Shown here: piece by piece, positions 1 through 10,776 of the stretch
How positions within the stretch are numbered: the stretch's first letter is position 1
Layout of the letters: each line of letters opens with the position of its first letter
Assembly (NCBI GenBank): GCA_965153455.1
Contig: OZ234500.1
Span: 10,664,001 to 10,728,000 of the forward strand
Reading direction: 5' to 3'
Origin: Sphagnum compactum
Taxonomy: Eukaryota > Bryophyta > Sphagnopsida > Sphagnales
DNA: 64,000 nucleotides
Program-made: the position numbers and the translations under genes
The notes under the pieces: generated by a model
Told to the model about the DNA's origin: nothing
Seen by the model: only the letters and a program-made list of their open reading frames with translations
Database searches by the model: none

Positions 1-20
1 GGTCCGAGATAAGGAGGTGT

Positions 21-43
21 GGGAGGTCCAATATGGACCTCCC
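21..43. repeat. Perfect short inverted repeat
   Basis: Two exactly complementary 10-base arms (21-30 and 34-43) flank a 3-base ATA loop. The arms read GGGAGGTCCA and TGGACCTCCC. No gene is visible nearby. It may be the end of a repeat that runs off the window edge. No function is assigned. Confidence 0.6.
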
Positions 44-2190
44 ATTTAATGTTTGATTCTTTTTCATGTTTTGAACCTATGAGATAAGTTTGGTGCAAAT
101 CCAAACTTACCAAGCTTATTTTATTGTATTTTTTCATTTTTTATTTTCATCTATTTGAAGGTATTTTCATCCATAATTTGAATATTCCATCCATCCAAGG
201 ATTTAAAAATTATTTTTGACTTTCACTCGAATGGAAAATGTCATCCAAAATTCGGATGAAAAAAAATCATCCATCCCCAAACTTTGAAAGCCACATACAA
301 TGTCAGATCAAAGTGTTGTTTACATCTTTAAATTCCCCTCATCGAGATCTACAAGCATGCAAGCTTGTAGGTTTTGGGAAGACTATAGGTTGGGGAATTT
401 AGAGGCTATTTTTTATTTTTGGGATTTATTTCACATTAAATCTTAAAAATTCATATCTTTTGTATATGAAAGCAAAATAGGATGTCATTTTCATCATCAT
501 GATCTTGGAGAAGAAGGTTAGGTATGGGAGTTTTCAAGCCATTTTGGGGAGGACCTTTTTGGAAGGTTTTTCACATGTGTGAAAGGTGGTATGTTTAGGG
601 TTGGTTTGTTGAGGATTTCATTTCTAGCGTCTTATGTTGGTAAGACCCAATCACATACCTTATAGGTGGTGGAATGTTGTGTCATCAAGAAAATCTTGAA
701 CCCATTTTGAATTCCTATCATCCCATGCAAGAATTACAAAAAATGGAGATTTGTGCATATGCACTTGTGTTTATTCGGTGTGCCTATTTTTTATCATTGT
801 GTAGGTTGGGTTGTAATTCATTTTCAGGGGGTAAGGTCAGGGTTTTGTGAACTGTGTGTCATTGGTCGACAATATAATGAGTAAACACAAGCTCTTAGGT
901 TGGTATCTCATAAGCCTATGTATACTACATAGTGGGAAATTTAAGATGAAAGGTTACATGCCTTTTCATGTGTGCCTTTATTACTATAATGAACCTCGGG
1001 TTGTAAGTGGTGGTGCAGGGGCATCTAATAATTTGGGTAGACAACATAATTATCAATTAATTAAGTATATGAATGAATCAATCTAATTCATCTAATTTGT
1101 TTATTAACTATTTTAAATAAATAAATATTTAACTTTATATAATTTATTATAAAATAATTAATTATTTGAATTGAAATAACTAATCATTTATTGACTGAAT
1201 GTAATTTTTAAATTAGGTATTTGAACTCAAATAATTAATTATCTGAATTAAGTGGATTAATTAAAATTTAAAATTAATTAAAATTTTATATTTAATAATT
1301 TATTGAAAAATTAATTAAATATTAAATATGAATTTTTGAAGGTTATTAATTTATTAGTAGTTGACCAATAGTCACAATTTAATGGAAAAAAATACTTATA
1401 TAGTGGCAACATATATATAACTAGTTGTATTAAAGGGGACTGTAGTTGATACCTAATTACAAGTGTCATATCTAATGGGTAGTGGAAATCCGTACATGTG
1501 GCATGATTTTATGTGTTGATATTGTACACTAATTGCAACATAATTGTTGATTGAGTGTTACATTTACACTAGTTGTAATGTAGTTGACATATGTAATTAA
1601 AGTGCGATTTGTCAAAAGTCAAACACGATTGATTATGTCCATATGTATGATGTGTACATTGCATTGTTTGGTGTCCCATTTGTAACTCAGTTACAACTAT
1701 AATATAATTCCTTGATTTTTTAAGGTGATAATCTAATTAAACCAATAATATAATTAAATTTGATTAGGATTAATAAATTTTTATGGTAAGCTTAAGACAT
1801 GTCCACTAAAGGATTAATTCCTAACAGGTTTGTGCACAAATATAGGCATCCGAATTAAGGCAATCTCCAGTTACATTCAGTTACCTTACTGTGTGGTAGT
1901 GTGTAAATGCATAGTAGAATTGGGAAAGAATACAATAACCTAATTGAAGGTCAGCGGGAATTTGTTTTTCTCAATCTTTCTTTCGAGTGCACTAAAGTGC
2001 TGAATTTTTTTCGCTTTAAAACACATTTTACACTGTAAAAAGCACGTTTTCCTCCAAAAGAAAATCACAAACTAGCCGACATTCAGCATCAAAATAATTC
2101 ATACCTTACCTATGGCATACTGAATAAAACTATGGATTCCTACAGATTCAGTTGCAGGGGATCCCTGTCAGATGCTATGGCTTTGTGGGT
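44..2190. other. AT-rich gene-free DNA
   Basis: This stretch is strongly AT-rich, above all 1090-1420. All open frames are short and lack plant-like codon composition. I recognise no exon, RNA gene or intact mobile element. It looks like decayed repeat DNA, but nothing more specific can be supported. Confidence 0.5.
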
Positions 2191-2725
2191 GTGGGGTTTC
2201 TCAACTGTGCTAATTTGTTTGTTTGTTTTTTTGGCTGGCCAGAACATGTTAAGACTAAGCAGCTAGCTCTTCGGAGCATATTAAAACTAAGCATCTGGCT
2301 CTTACGGTACCTAGTACCTACCCATTTTGCTTGTTTGTTTTGTTGGTGGAAACATGTTAAAAACTAAGCAACTAAGCTCTTACAGTACTTGGTACCAGAC
2401 TGGTTTTTTATCCCTTTTTTTGATATTGTTGGCTGAAACATATTAAAGCAAAGTAATTAGCTCTTATAATACATACCCTTTTTTTTCTTTGTTTTTTGTT
2501 TGGCCGTGACATGTTAATAACTAAACAACCTTATACTAACCTAAACCCATTTTTGTTTATTTTTGTTGGTCATGACATGTCAATAACTAAACAACTAGTT
2601 CTCAGGGTACCTACTCATTTTTCCTTTTGTTTGTTTTGTTGGCCAGAACATGTTTAAAACTAAAGCAGCTACCTCTTCAGGTACAATAGTATTTACCCTT
2701 TGTTTTTGTTTGTTATGCAAGATGG
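2190..2725. repeat. Degenerate tandem array, 65-110 bp units
   Basis: A unit built around ACATGTTAA followed by an ACTAAGCAGCTAGCTCTT-like stretch and a T-rich GTTTGTTTTGTTGGC-like stretch recurs. Anchors lie near 2244, 2352, 2438, 2509, 2574 and 2648, with a partial unit near 2275. Spacing varies from about 65 to 110 bases and copies differ by many substitutions and indels, so the array is old. Several copies keep a GGTACCTA-type motif between units. It encodes no protein I can recognise. Confidence 0.7.
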
Positions 2726-3171
2726 CTTTTTGCTCAGATCCCTATTATTTGGCATCAATTCAGATGGGGCTGGCTGGCTGGCTGTGACATTTAGCACCAG
2801 CAGATATTTCTTTGTATATTTTGCAGGGCGCTTGCTTCTGTAGACCAAAGTTTTCCTTGGCTGAAAAGGTTGGGCATTTCAAAAACAAAATACTTGCAAC
2901 TTTCATCAGAGACACGTCCATCAGAAGCTTGCAAAGAAACAGAGGAGCCCACAAGGGAGAATGTAGAAATTGTACTCAAATGATTTGTTCATCACCACCA
3001 AGTAACTGCGAAAAAGACGACGTTCCATGTGCGTGCGCAGGGCGGAAGATCCACCAAACAAACAAATGAGTTGCTTGGACTCTTGCGCGCCCCCACCACC
3101 ACCATCACCAGCAGCAACAAACCCCCCAACACTTTTTCCAGAAAATCTGTAATCAACAACCAACCCCAAAG
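2726..3171. other. Spacer, no feature recognised
   Basis: The composition is more balanced than the neighbouring AT-rich DNA and overlapping short open frames occur on both strands. None resembles a known protein and no splice-bounded exon chain could be built. Confidence 0.4.
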
Positions 3172-3456
3172 CAGCCCTTTTTGTGTTGCTGGCTATATAT
3201 AGCCAAAAAGCTATATTAAAAATTCAAATGGCTAAAATCAAGTGTCTTTTGAGATTTTCAGTAGCCAGAAATCGATCAAAGTCGCCTGATTTCTCTACAC
3301 GCTTCAAGTATGTTGCAAAAAAATTATAGAAATCATATATATATATATATATATATATATTCATATTTAGCTTGTAATCAAATTGGGCTAAATCTTCATG
3401 TCGATCATCACCACTTTGGCTACATTGCAAAATTCACCCAAAAAAACACTGCCCCA
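3172..3456 (+). repeat. Dispersed 'TGGCTA' repeat, copy 1
   Basis: This copy begins with a GCAGCC...TTGCTGGCTATATATAGCC-type end and contains the perfect palindrome GGCTATATATAGCC. It runs through an (AT)n tract and ends in a segment with GGCTAAATCTTCATG and CCACTTTGGCTACATT. The same order of blocks is found at 3535-3838. It is noncoding and about 285 bp long. Related segments lie elsewhere in the window on both strands, so it is a dispersed family, possibly a MITE or SINE-like element. The class is not determined. Confidence 0.65.
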
Positions 3457-3534
3457 AAGCTTAAGGTTTTCTACTTCGGAGAGGGAGAGAGAGTCTTTTG
3501 ATTAGGTAGGTAGTAGGTAGGTGTGGTGGCGCCC

Positions 3535-3838
3535 AGGCAGCCTTTGTTTCTTGCTGGCTGTATATAGCCAAAAAGCTATATTAAACATTAAAACTGCTAA
3601 AAATCTAGTGCTTATTGAGGTTTTCAATAGCCAAAATGTGATCAAAATGTAAGGAAAAAAATCGCCAGATTTCTATAGGCGACTCAATTACATTTTAGCC
3701 AAAACTAAAGGAGGATGTTAAAACTTTTTTTTAAAACAAACTTTCATATGTATATTGTAACCTAATTTGGCCAAATCTTCCTATGGATCATCGCCATTTC
3801 GGCGACATCACAAAATTGACAAAAACAACACTGGGCCC
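3535..3838 (+). repeat. Dispersed 'TGGCTA' repeat, copy 2
   Basis: This is the same block order as the copy starting at 3172: an end with TTGCTGGCTGTATATAGCC, then AAAAAGCTATATTAAA, then a segment with AATTTGGCCAAATCTTCC and GCCATTTCGGCGACATC, closing near a CACTGGGCCCC-like end. The two copies lie in direct orientation about 365 bp apart. Between them is a short GTAGGTAG-rich stretch (3505-3525). Confidence 0.65.
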
Positions 3839-3847
3839 CGGCGCGCG

Positions 3848-3872
3848 CTGGCTGGCTGGCTGGCTGGCTGGC
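3848..3872. repeat. (CTGG)n microsatellite
   Basis: About six perfect CTGG units sit directly after GCGCGCGC at the end of the second 'TGGCTA' repeat copy. It is a simple sequence tract with no coding role seen. Confidence 0.85.
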
Positions 3873-6399
3873 GCAATAGGGATACTTGCGTACTTACCGC
3901 CACTGCTTCATCGTCTTCGTCCTCATAGTAGGTACACTTGATGAATGGGCGATGGCAGAAACGCTAATAACTTCAGCACGGAATTCACATAACGCATCCC
4001 CTATAGATTAAATGTATGACAGCAGACAGTGTAAATTAGAGGCGTACAATAGGACCCATATGGATTCGGCGGCCTTTAAGAGGTCTATGAACCAAAGCTA
4101 CCACTTACATCCCCCTCCCCGGATGTACCAGTACACAGGGTCGCATCTGGGTATATGGTAGTGATATCAGAGAACATACCCGATTGGCATGAAAGTTCAT
4201 ATATATAATATGTATGTATATATATAGGTGAGATATTTGCTGGGGTGGGTATGAAATTAGGGTTTGCAGCCTCCATACCATACTGGCCTGGGTGTTGTCT
4301 GTGATTATATTGTGTTTGATATCAGTAGTCAGACTTGTTGCAGGTAATGGATGGAGCTTAAGTAAAGACAGAGATGTCTTTTAGTGCACTAGGGAAGGTG
4401 TTAGGACTTAGGACTAAGTGCCCCCCACAATGTAAGTGTTTCCTTTCTTCAATGTTTGTAAAGAATAAGAAATAGCTTGACAACTACTTTTCTCCCCTTT
4501 CCATCTTTTAGTTACAATACCATGCTAATAATGTTCATCATATAACCCCAATATGTTTTCAAAAAAAAATTTATACTAGTTTTGTATTCTTATCCAACCC
4601 ATTTCACAAGTATTCATATCTTATTTATACTCTACCATCGTAAGTTAGCCCAATGGCAAACATAAGCAGAACCCCTTAGCATAGGGAGCTTACAACCATA
4701 TGCCCTCAACGGAGTGCCTTGACCCTATAGGTGTCTCCATGGTTACACCTACATCAACTGGTGATCCAGGGTGAGGACTGGTGCCTCCATGACTTACCTA
4801 GTCCTTCACCTTCTGCATCAAATTTCCAACAATTGTGAGACTCTTCTGAGCCATCTTGGCTTGGGCGGTCATTAATAGCTTTCAGCATGTTGATGAAACC
4901 CAAGAGATCACCAAAAATATGCTACAAAAAATGCCTGACATATAATGTTCTGTATTTTGATGCATGAGCAAAACAAGGTACCTAACTGGAATGTGTATTT
5001 AAGTGCACAATCATGGACATACTCGAGGAACTAAGATCATATGGACGGTACTAGGTAGGATGAGCTAATTGATCAGAGGGCCCACATTTTAGGATTTCCT
5101 TTAACCCTTGAAGGTATATAGCCTTCGTCACGGTTCAAAAAACAAACTCACGTGACAAAATTCGGATCAAGCCTCACAACTCTTCATAATGCATCATTTC
5201 AAGGTCAAGGAACCTAACTGTAAGATTGTGTAGTAAGATCCTGTAGCACACAATGTGTGTGTGCAAAGTGTGCAAAACCTCATAGAGAGAGAGAGAGAGA
5301 GAGACAGAGAGAGAGATTGAGTGCAATTGCATGGTTAGATTGGAAGAGATTGAGCATTGACCAAGATTCATCCATGCTTGACTCACATGGGCTGGATTGA
5401 AAATCCCAAGTTTGTCCTAAATCGGGTTGATTCGACATTTTAAGAGTTCAAACACACCATCCAAACACTGAATGGATGTTTAATCCGACAGACAGACAGA
5501 CAAGTTGCTTTGAGAAATTGGAAATTGGATGCTGATGAGTCTAATATCCAAATTGGTGGTGGGTCAGGGAGTCTCTTAATGACCTCTACCAGGGGTGAGG
5601 AGGTCAGTGTTCAGAATGCAGGGATTCAAACACGGCCAAGGTCTGACTTAGGTGTAAGGAGTAAGGAAGTAAGCACCAACCAGAAAGGAGATACCAACCG
5701 AATTTTACTTAACGATTCCTTCGACATTATGTCTCTCTGTGCCCAAGGGATCACCAGTTTGGTAGCAGGATGTCTGTGTCCCCTAAAATCACTCAGATAT
5801 TTGTTGAGTAGCCAACAATTGAAAGAAGTCAAGAAGGGGGATGGATGTTTGCAGGAAAAAACAGACTCAGATTCTGAGTTCTGACCTAACCTGCATGAAT
5901 GAAATCACACTTGGCCTGTAATTTTGAATTGAAACAAATTGGGTTCATAGCAAGCCAAAAAAAAAAGGCAACAAATATTTGGTTGCATGATTTGAAGTCA
6001 ACAATTGAGTCACGAAAATGGATATGAATGTGTATAGTGTTGTTGTTGGTGGTTTGAGCCAAAATAAAGAGAGTGAAAAATTATCATATAAATGGTCGAT
6101 TTGGGTTCTAAAATTTTGATATGAATAATTCAATTGGGTTGTTGAAGTCTTATGAGAAGAATAATTTATTGGGTTATAGACAACTTATATAGTATGTAGA
6201 ACCGAAGTGAACAAATTGGCTTATAATTGACAATGAAGGTTGCATTCTCAACCTTATGATCGAAGTTAACTAAAAGACAATGAGTTATGACACAGGGAAA
6301 CTTCCCCCCTTACACAAAGATCTTATAATTATTTTGTCTGTGTTACATCTTTAGTTGTTATCAGGAGATTCGGTCTTTGTATTGTTTCATTTAGGGTAA
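3873..6399. other. Spacer, no gene recognised
   Basis: The segment contains a (GA)n tract near 5284-5316 and many short open frames. The longest (5510-5884) lacks an ATG at its start and resembles nothing I know. The interval 4640-5110 has balanced composition, but no exon chain could be assembled. Confidence 0.4.
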
Positions 6400-9190
6400 G
6401 CTACCTTACCCTAAGGTCAGTTTTGTCATTGAATAATCCTCAAAATAGTGAAATGAAATTTTGTGAAAATATGAAATTGACACGTTGAAAATCATCATAA
6501 TTATCATCAGCTACAGTCTGAATAATTTCACTACTCATATCACAATATTCTAATAGATGATGGAAAATATATATAATTTCAAAATTTTAAAAAAGAATTC
6601 ATTTTTTGAAAAAAATAATTATTCATTTTTGTCAATGTGGAAACTGACCCTCGGCGGTATTTCTTTTGATCTTCACCTTTATTTGTCAAGATCTTTCTTT
6701 TGAGACACACAATTTCTTTTTATAGATTCATTTTTAATTTGTCTTTCTAGTTATTTTCAGAATTGGTGGCTTAAGGTAAGCACATTTAAGTTTTCCTTTT
6801 TTCTTTTTTTTTTGTAAAATCAATAAGTAGGTTGAACATTATAGGTAAGTCATCAGCTTTAATTTGTTAACAAATCTTGTATTTTTATAATTTTCAATTT
6901 GAAATAATTGTAAGATTGAGTATTTATAAAATCTTCAACCTTGGGGAGAGTTATTGTCCACATGGAGTTGGAACCCCGGTTTCCAACTTGGTTCGAAAGG
7001 TTCTTGAATTTGAAAAATTAGAATCACATGTTTAAAAATTTGAAGAATTGGACTCAAACTCACAATGTATACATTTGAGTCCAACTCATCATTCATATAC
7101 ATTTTATTAGTAGCCTTTTTTTATTGGTGAAATTTTGCCAAAACAAAAGTTGAAATGAAAAAAATGATTTTATTTTTTTTGGAGATTTTCAAGAGCAAAA
7201 AGTGAGGGAAATTTTTGTTCAAATTGCTAAATTTTTTATATGTATTTTTTGTGAGTAAGAAATAAAATAAGAATGATTAATGATTTTTCATTCATATCTT
7301 GCTTATAACCAAATTTGGCTAAATCTTCATTTAGATGATTGCCAACACATTGAAAATTTGCCCCAAAAAAAACATTGTGGGTCCAAGTTTGAAGGTTTCA
7401 GAATATGTAATTCCCCTCTTACCTTTTGAAAGAGGAGTGAAAAATCAATGAAAAAATGATTAGCAAAATTGAAAATTGCAATAAAATATGTTATAGGACA
7501 TATCAAGGACTAAAATTTGGTAATATATATATATATATATATATAATGTCAAGAAATTTCATACAAACCTTGGATCCATATTCTTCTTATATAACCTTTT
7601 TTGAAAAAATGGTATGCCAACATAAGGGGGTCAATACAATATTATAATTGGACTACATTGGTTTAGCTCCTTCCCTATTTAGTAGAAGGGAATTTTTTCT
7701 AAAAACTTATTAATTTTTTTGCAAAAGGAGAAAATTCAAGAAAAATGCATGCACTTTGGGTATATTGCAAAATGGAATTTAAAACATTCTTTAAAAAATA
7801 TAGTGACCTTGAATGAGGTGTGAAACAATTTTTTTTTGACAAAAGTTTGCTAAAATGTGACATGAATTTTGTTGTAACCCTTCTTTTGGGGCTGCAACAA
7901 CAATATCATGAAGGAATGGAAAGATGAGGTGAATAAAATATCAAAAATTTGATTTTTAATTACTCAAGAATTCACTTGGGACGGTTTAGGATTCATTTCT
8001 TACATTTGTTAAGAGTTGGAATCCAATAATGTCATGAATTTTGAAGACAAAGTTTGATGAAACAACTTTTGTACGAATTGGGTTATTTTTTAATTATTGA
8101 AAATGTTTTCAAAAGTAAATATTAAAAGTGAGTTCATATTTGTCATTTGGTGATTTAAAAAATGAGTTATATAATTAAAAAAAATTGTTGGGAATCAAAT
8201 TGGTATTTTGATTCACGATCATGAAAACTTGAAAAATAATGATCAAATGACTTTTAATTGAAGCATGTGATATGTTGTTGGAAAGATTTCAATGAGAGCT
8301 ACAAAAAAGAAGGTTGGGTTGTAAAGTTGAAGCAATGACATTCTAATGATGTAATTTCCATTGCCAATCATAAAATAAACTATAAAAAAATGATAATGTT
8401 TTACTCAAAGGAAGGTTATGACATGTCTTGTAAATGTGAGTTATTTGAGACTTGTTTGCACACCATTTTGACTTCAATTTGTATTAAACCACCTTTCATA
8501 TTTGATTTATGCAAATTGATTTGATTTTGAATTTATTTTTGTGAATTAGTCCTAATTTCATGTTGAAAATCTCACACATCCTTCTTATCAAAATGCATGG
8601 AGCTTCAAAACACACCCAAGATTTTTTAAGTCTTTTGTAAGACATTGTCAAAAAAATTATCTCAAAATACCTTGTGAAAAGCCTTTATTAAATTCTTTTT
8701 TAAATTAAAAAATCACCAAATTTCAACCCCCCCTTTTTTTCCCTTTTGTGATATTGTCACTTTAGGGTACTTGAGGGGTTTGAGGGTGAAAAAAAGGCCC
8801 AGAAGTGAGATGATTTTAAGGATAACTTTAATATAAAACCTTATTGACAAGTTGTTTTCTTCAAAACCTGGGATATATATCCTTCTATTAGAATGTAAAA
8901 AGGGGGAAAAAAAAAAAAAAAACCATATGTTAGGGTCAGTTTTCACATTGGCAAAACAAATAACAATTATTTTTCAAAAAATGAATTCATTTAAAAAAAT
9001 TAATTATATATTTTTCCATCATTTACCATAATATTATGATATGAGTAGTGAAATTATTCAGGGTAGGTATATAGCCTATAATAATAATTATGATGATTTT
9101 CAACATGTCAACTTCCTATTTCTCACAAATTTTCATTTCACTATTTTGAGGATTATTGACTGACGAAACTGAGCTTTGGGTAAGGTAACC
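6400..9190. mobile_element. 2.8-kb element with ~255-bp terminal inverted repeats (MULE-like)
   Basis: The left arm (about 6400-6652) matches the reverse complement of the right arm (about 8933-9190) along its whole length with roughly four bases in five identical. Shared blocks include AATAATCCTCAAAATAGTG, GAAAATCATCATAATTAT and TAATTTCACTACTCATATC. Long inverted ends of this size are typical of Mutator-like elements. The interior is AT-rich and holds no transposase frame, so this copy is non-autonomous or decayed. It contains a segment of the dispersed 'TGGCTA' repeat (about 7130-7390). No convincing 9-bp target duplication is visible, so the class is inferred only from the arm length. Its right end is about 1.6 kb upstream of the AGO1 start codon. 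Confidence 0.7.
7130..7390 (+). repeat. Dispersed 'TGGCTA' repeat, copy 3
   Basis: A diverged copy with AACCAAATTTGGCTAAATC followed by TTCATTTAGATGATTGCC and a CCCCAAAAAAAACATTG end, in the same order as the copy at 3172. It sits inside the 2.8-kb inverted-repeat element. Confidence 0.5.
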
Positions 9191-9196
9191 AGGAGA

Positions 9197-9250
9197 AAGG
9201 TAAGTAGGTAGGTAGGTAGGTAGGTAGGTAGGTAAGTAGGTAGGTAGGTA
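9197..9250. repeat. (GGTA)n microsatellite
   Basis: About 13 GGTA units, two of them altered to GTAA, lie immediately beyond the right end of the inverted-repeat element. The same tetranucleotide forms a longer degenerate minisatellite at 22740-23280 and short tracts inside the MITE copies. Confidence 0.85.
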
Positions 9251-10776
9251 AAATCAGGCGAAGGGGAAGGGGGGGAAAAAAGAGTGATTGAACTTTGTTT
9301 ACTCACCTACCAGGTAGTGCACGTTACTCTCTGACTGACCTACCTGCTGCTGCTACCTACTGCGGTTGTTGTTGTCGTTGTTTGAAATTCTCTCTCTCCC
9401 CATCGTTGCTGATGCTGCTGCTGCTGCATTGTCTTCTCAACTTTGCCTCAGAAGCCAAAAACTTTGCGTTTTGGGTTTCGGTATTTGTTTGTTTGTTTGG
9501 CGTTCGTTTTTGTTTCTTCTTTTTTCTTCTGCAACAAATTCTGTTTGGCGACGAGGAGGAGGAGGAGGAGGAGGAGGAGGAGGAGATGTAGAAGAATTTT
9601 TTTCAATTTACGAGACCCCTATCCCCCTCCCTTTTTTTCCTCTACAGGTTCGTGAAAAGATTTGTTCAGATTTGTTCTTTTTTTTTTTTTTGTTGTTGTT
9701 GTGTCAACATTGTTATTGTTATGCTATTCAAGAGAGAGAGAGAGAGAGCACAGTGCTCTTTCGGTTTCTGGAAGACGGGCAAGTTTTCTGAGGAGGAAGA
9801 AGAGCAAGTCCAAAGGAATATCGATCGATGTGCGAGAAATAAAAAATTAAAAAAAAAAAAAACCCCACTGTAGAGTTTTGTTGTTTTCTTCTTAGTTTTA
9901 CTCGTTCTGTGTTCTTTTTTTGCTTTTTATATAATATTATTTCGTGGAGGACTCAGGAGGACGACGGCTGGCGGCTGTCTCGACTCTCGGAATGTTTTTT
10001 TAAAAAAAAAAAAAATTCCCGTTTGTTGTTTGTACTAGCAGAAGCGGCTGTGAACTTCTTGACTGAGTGAGTTTTGAGTTTCAGTAATTATCATGCGACG
10101 GACGGACGGCAGCCTTTTAGTGTTGTTGTTGTTGTGCGGATGGATCATCATTATCATCAGCATCATCATCGCCATCCTTATATGCACTTGAATCAGCCAG
10201 TTCTTTGGTCTGCATTTTGCTTCTCACGAGATTTTTGGTTGCAGTATCGTGTACGGTAGAAGCAGCTACACTAAAGATTCTGAGCTGGTGGACAAGCAGT
10301 TTGTTCCTACTTGTCATAACATAATTTTAGGAAGATCGCCATTGTGAAGTATATGTGCAGTTGAAAAGGGTTTTCTTTGAGTCTCTGCATTTTGCTTCTC
10401 ATGAGATATTCTGGTTGCAGTTTCGTGTGCGGTTGAACTTCGAGGCAGCTAGAAAAAAAGATTCTCTGAGATGGACAAGCAGTTTGTTTACTACTTGTCA
10501 AAACGTATTTCCTTCTTGTTTTGTTGATAATAGGAGCAGCCAGGGAAGAAGAATTCCGAAGATTTCTGAAGCAAATATTTGTTTGACGTTCTTCGTCTCA
10601 TAATTTGCCTTGTGGATCGTCCAACTTTTACTACTGTCGATCTCATAGTTTTCTGCAAGTCTGACATGAAGTGTTACATGTCAATGGAAGAGTAGTTTTC
10701 TTGTTGTGCAAAGAACGAAAAGATTACAGCTTTGTTTCCTGCAGCAAGTCCATCGAGGGAAGGTGAACATCTTATC
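9251..10776 (+). promoter_or_regulatory. Putative promoter and 5' leader of AGO1
   Basis: No protein-like frame is present. The region carries a (GGA)n tract (9553-9586), a (GA)n tract (about 9731-9748), long T runs and CT-rich stretches of the kind common around plant transcription starts. A likely leader intron ends at 10744, where a pyrimidine run precedes GCAG, 33 bases before the start codon. Two further TTGCAG acceptor-like sites lie in a tandem duplication (10209-10505). The transcription start cannot be placed by eye. Confidence 0.5.
10209..10505 (+). repeat. Imperfect tandem duplication in the AGO1 leader
   Basis: Copy 1 (10209-10315) and copy 2 (10384-10505) are 175 bases apart. 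They share TCTGCATTTTGCTTCTCA, GGTTGCAG followed by a TCGTGT segment, AAGATTCT, and GGACAAGCAGTTTGTT followed by ACTTGTCA. Each copy ends a pyrimidine-rich stretch with TTGCAG (10241-10244 and 10417-10420), a plausible 3' splice site. Substitutions and small indels show the duplication is not recent. Confidence 0.75.

Noticed and set aside
3900-3945. Minus-strand acidic stretch followed by a perfect GTAAGT donor
   Set aside because: No adjoining exon or upstream frame without stops could be built, so a lone splice-like site is not enough for a gene.
5510-5884. A 124-codon open frame on the plus strand
   Set aside because: It opens with TTG, not ATG, shows no family motif, and has no splice-linked neighbours. 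Best explained as chance in balanced-composition DNA.
9295-9873. Several overlapping frames with Glu, Arg or Gly runs upstream of AGO1
   Set aside because: They come from GGA, GA and T microsatellites read in different frames. No protein family is recognised and the position fits an AGO1 promoter or leader.
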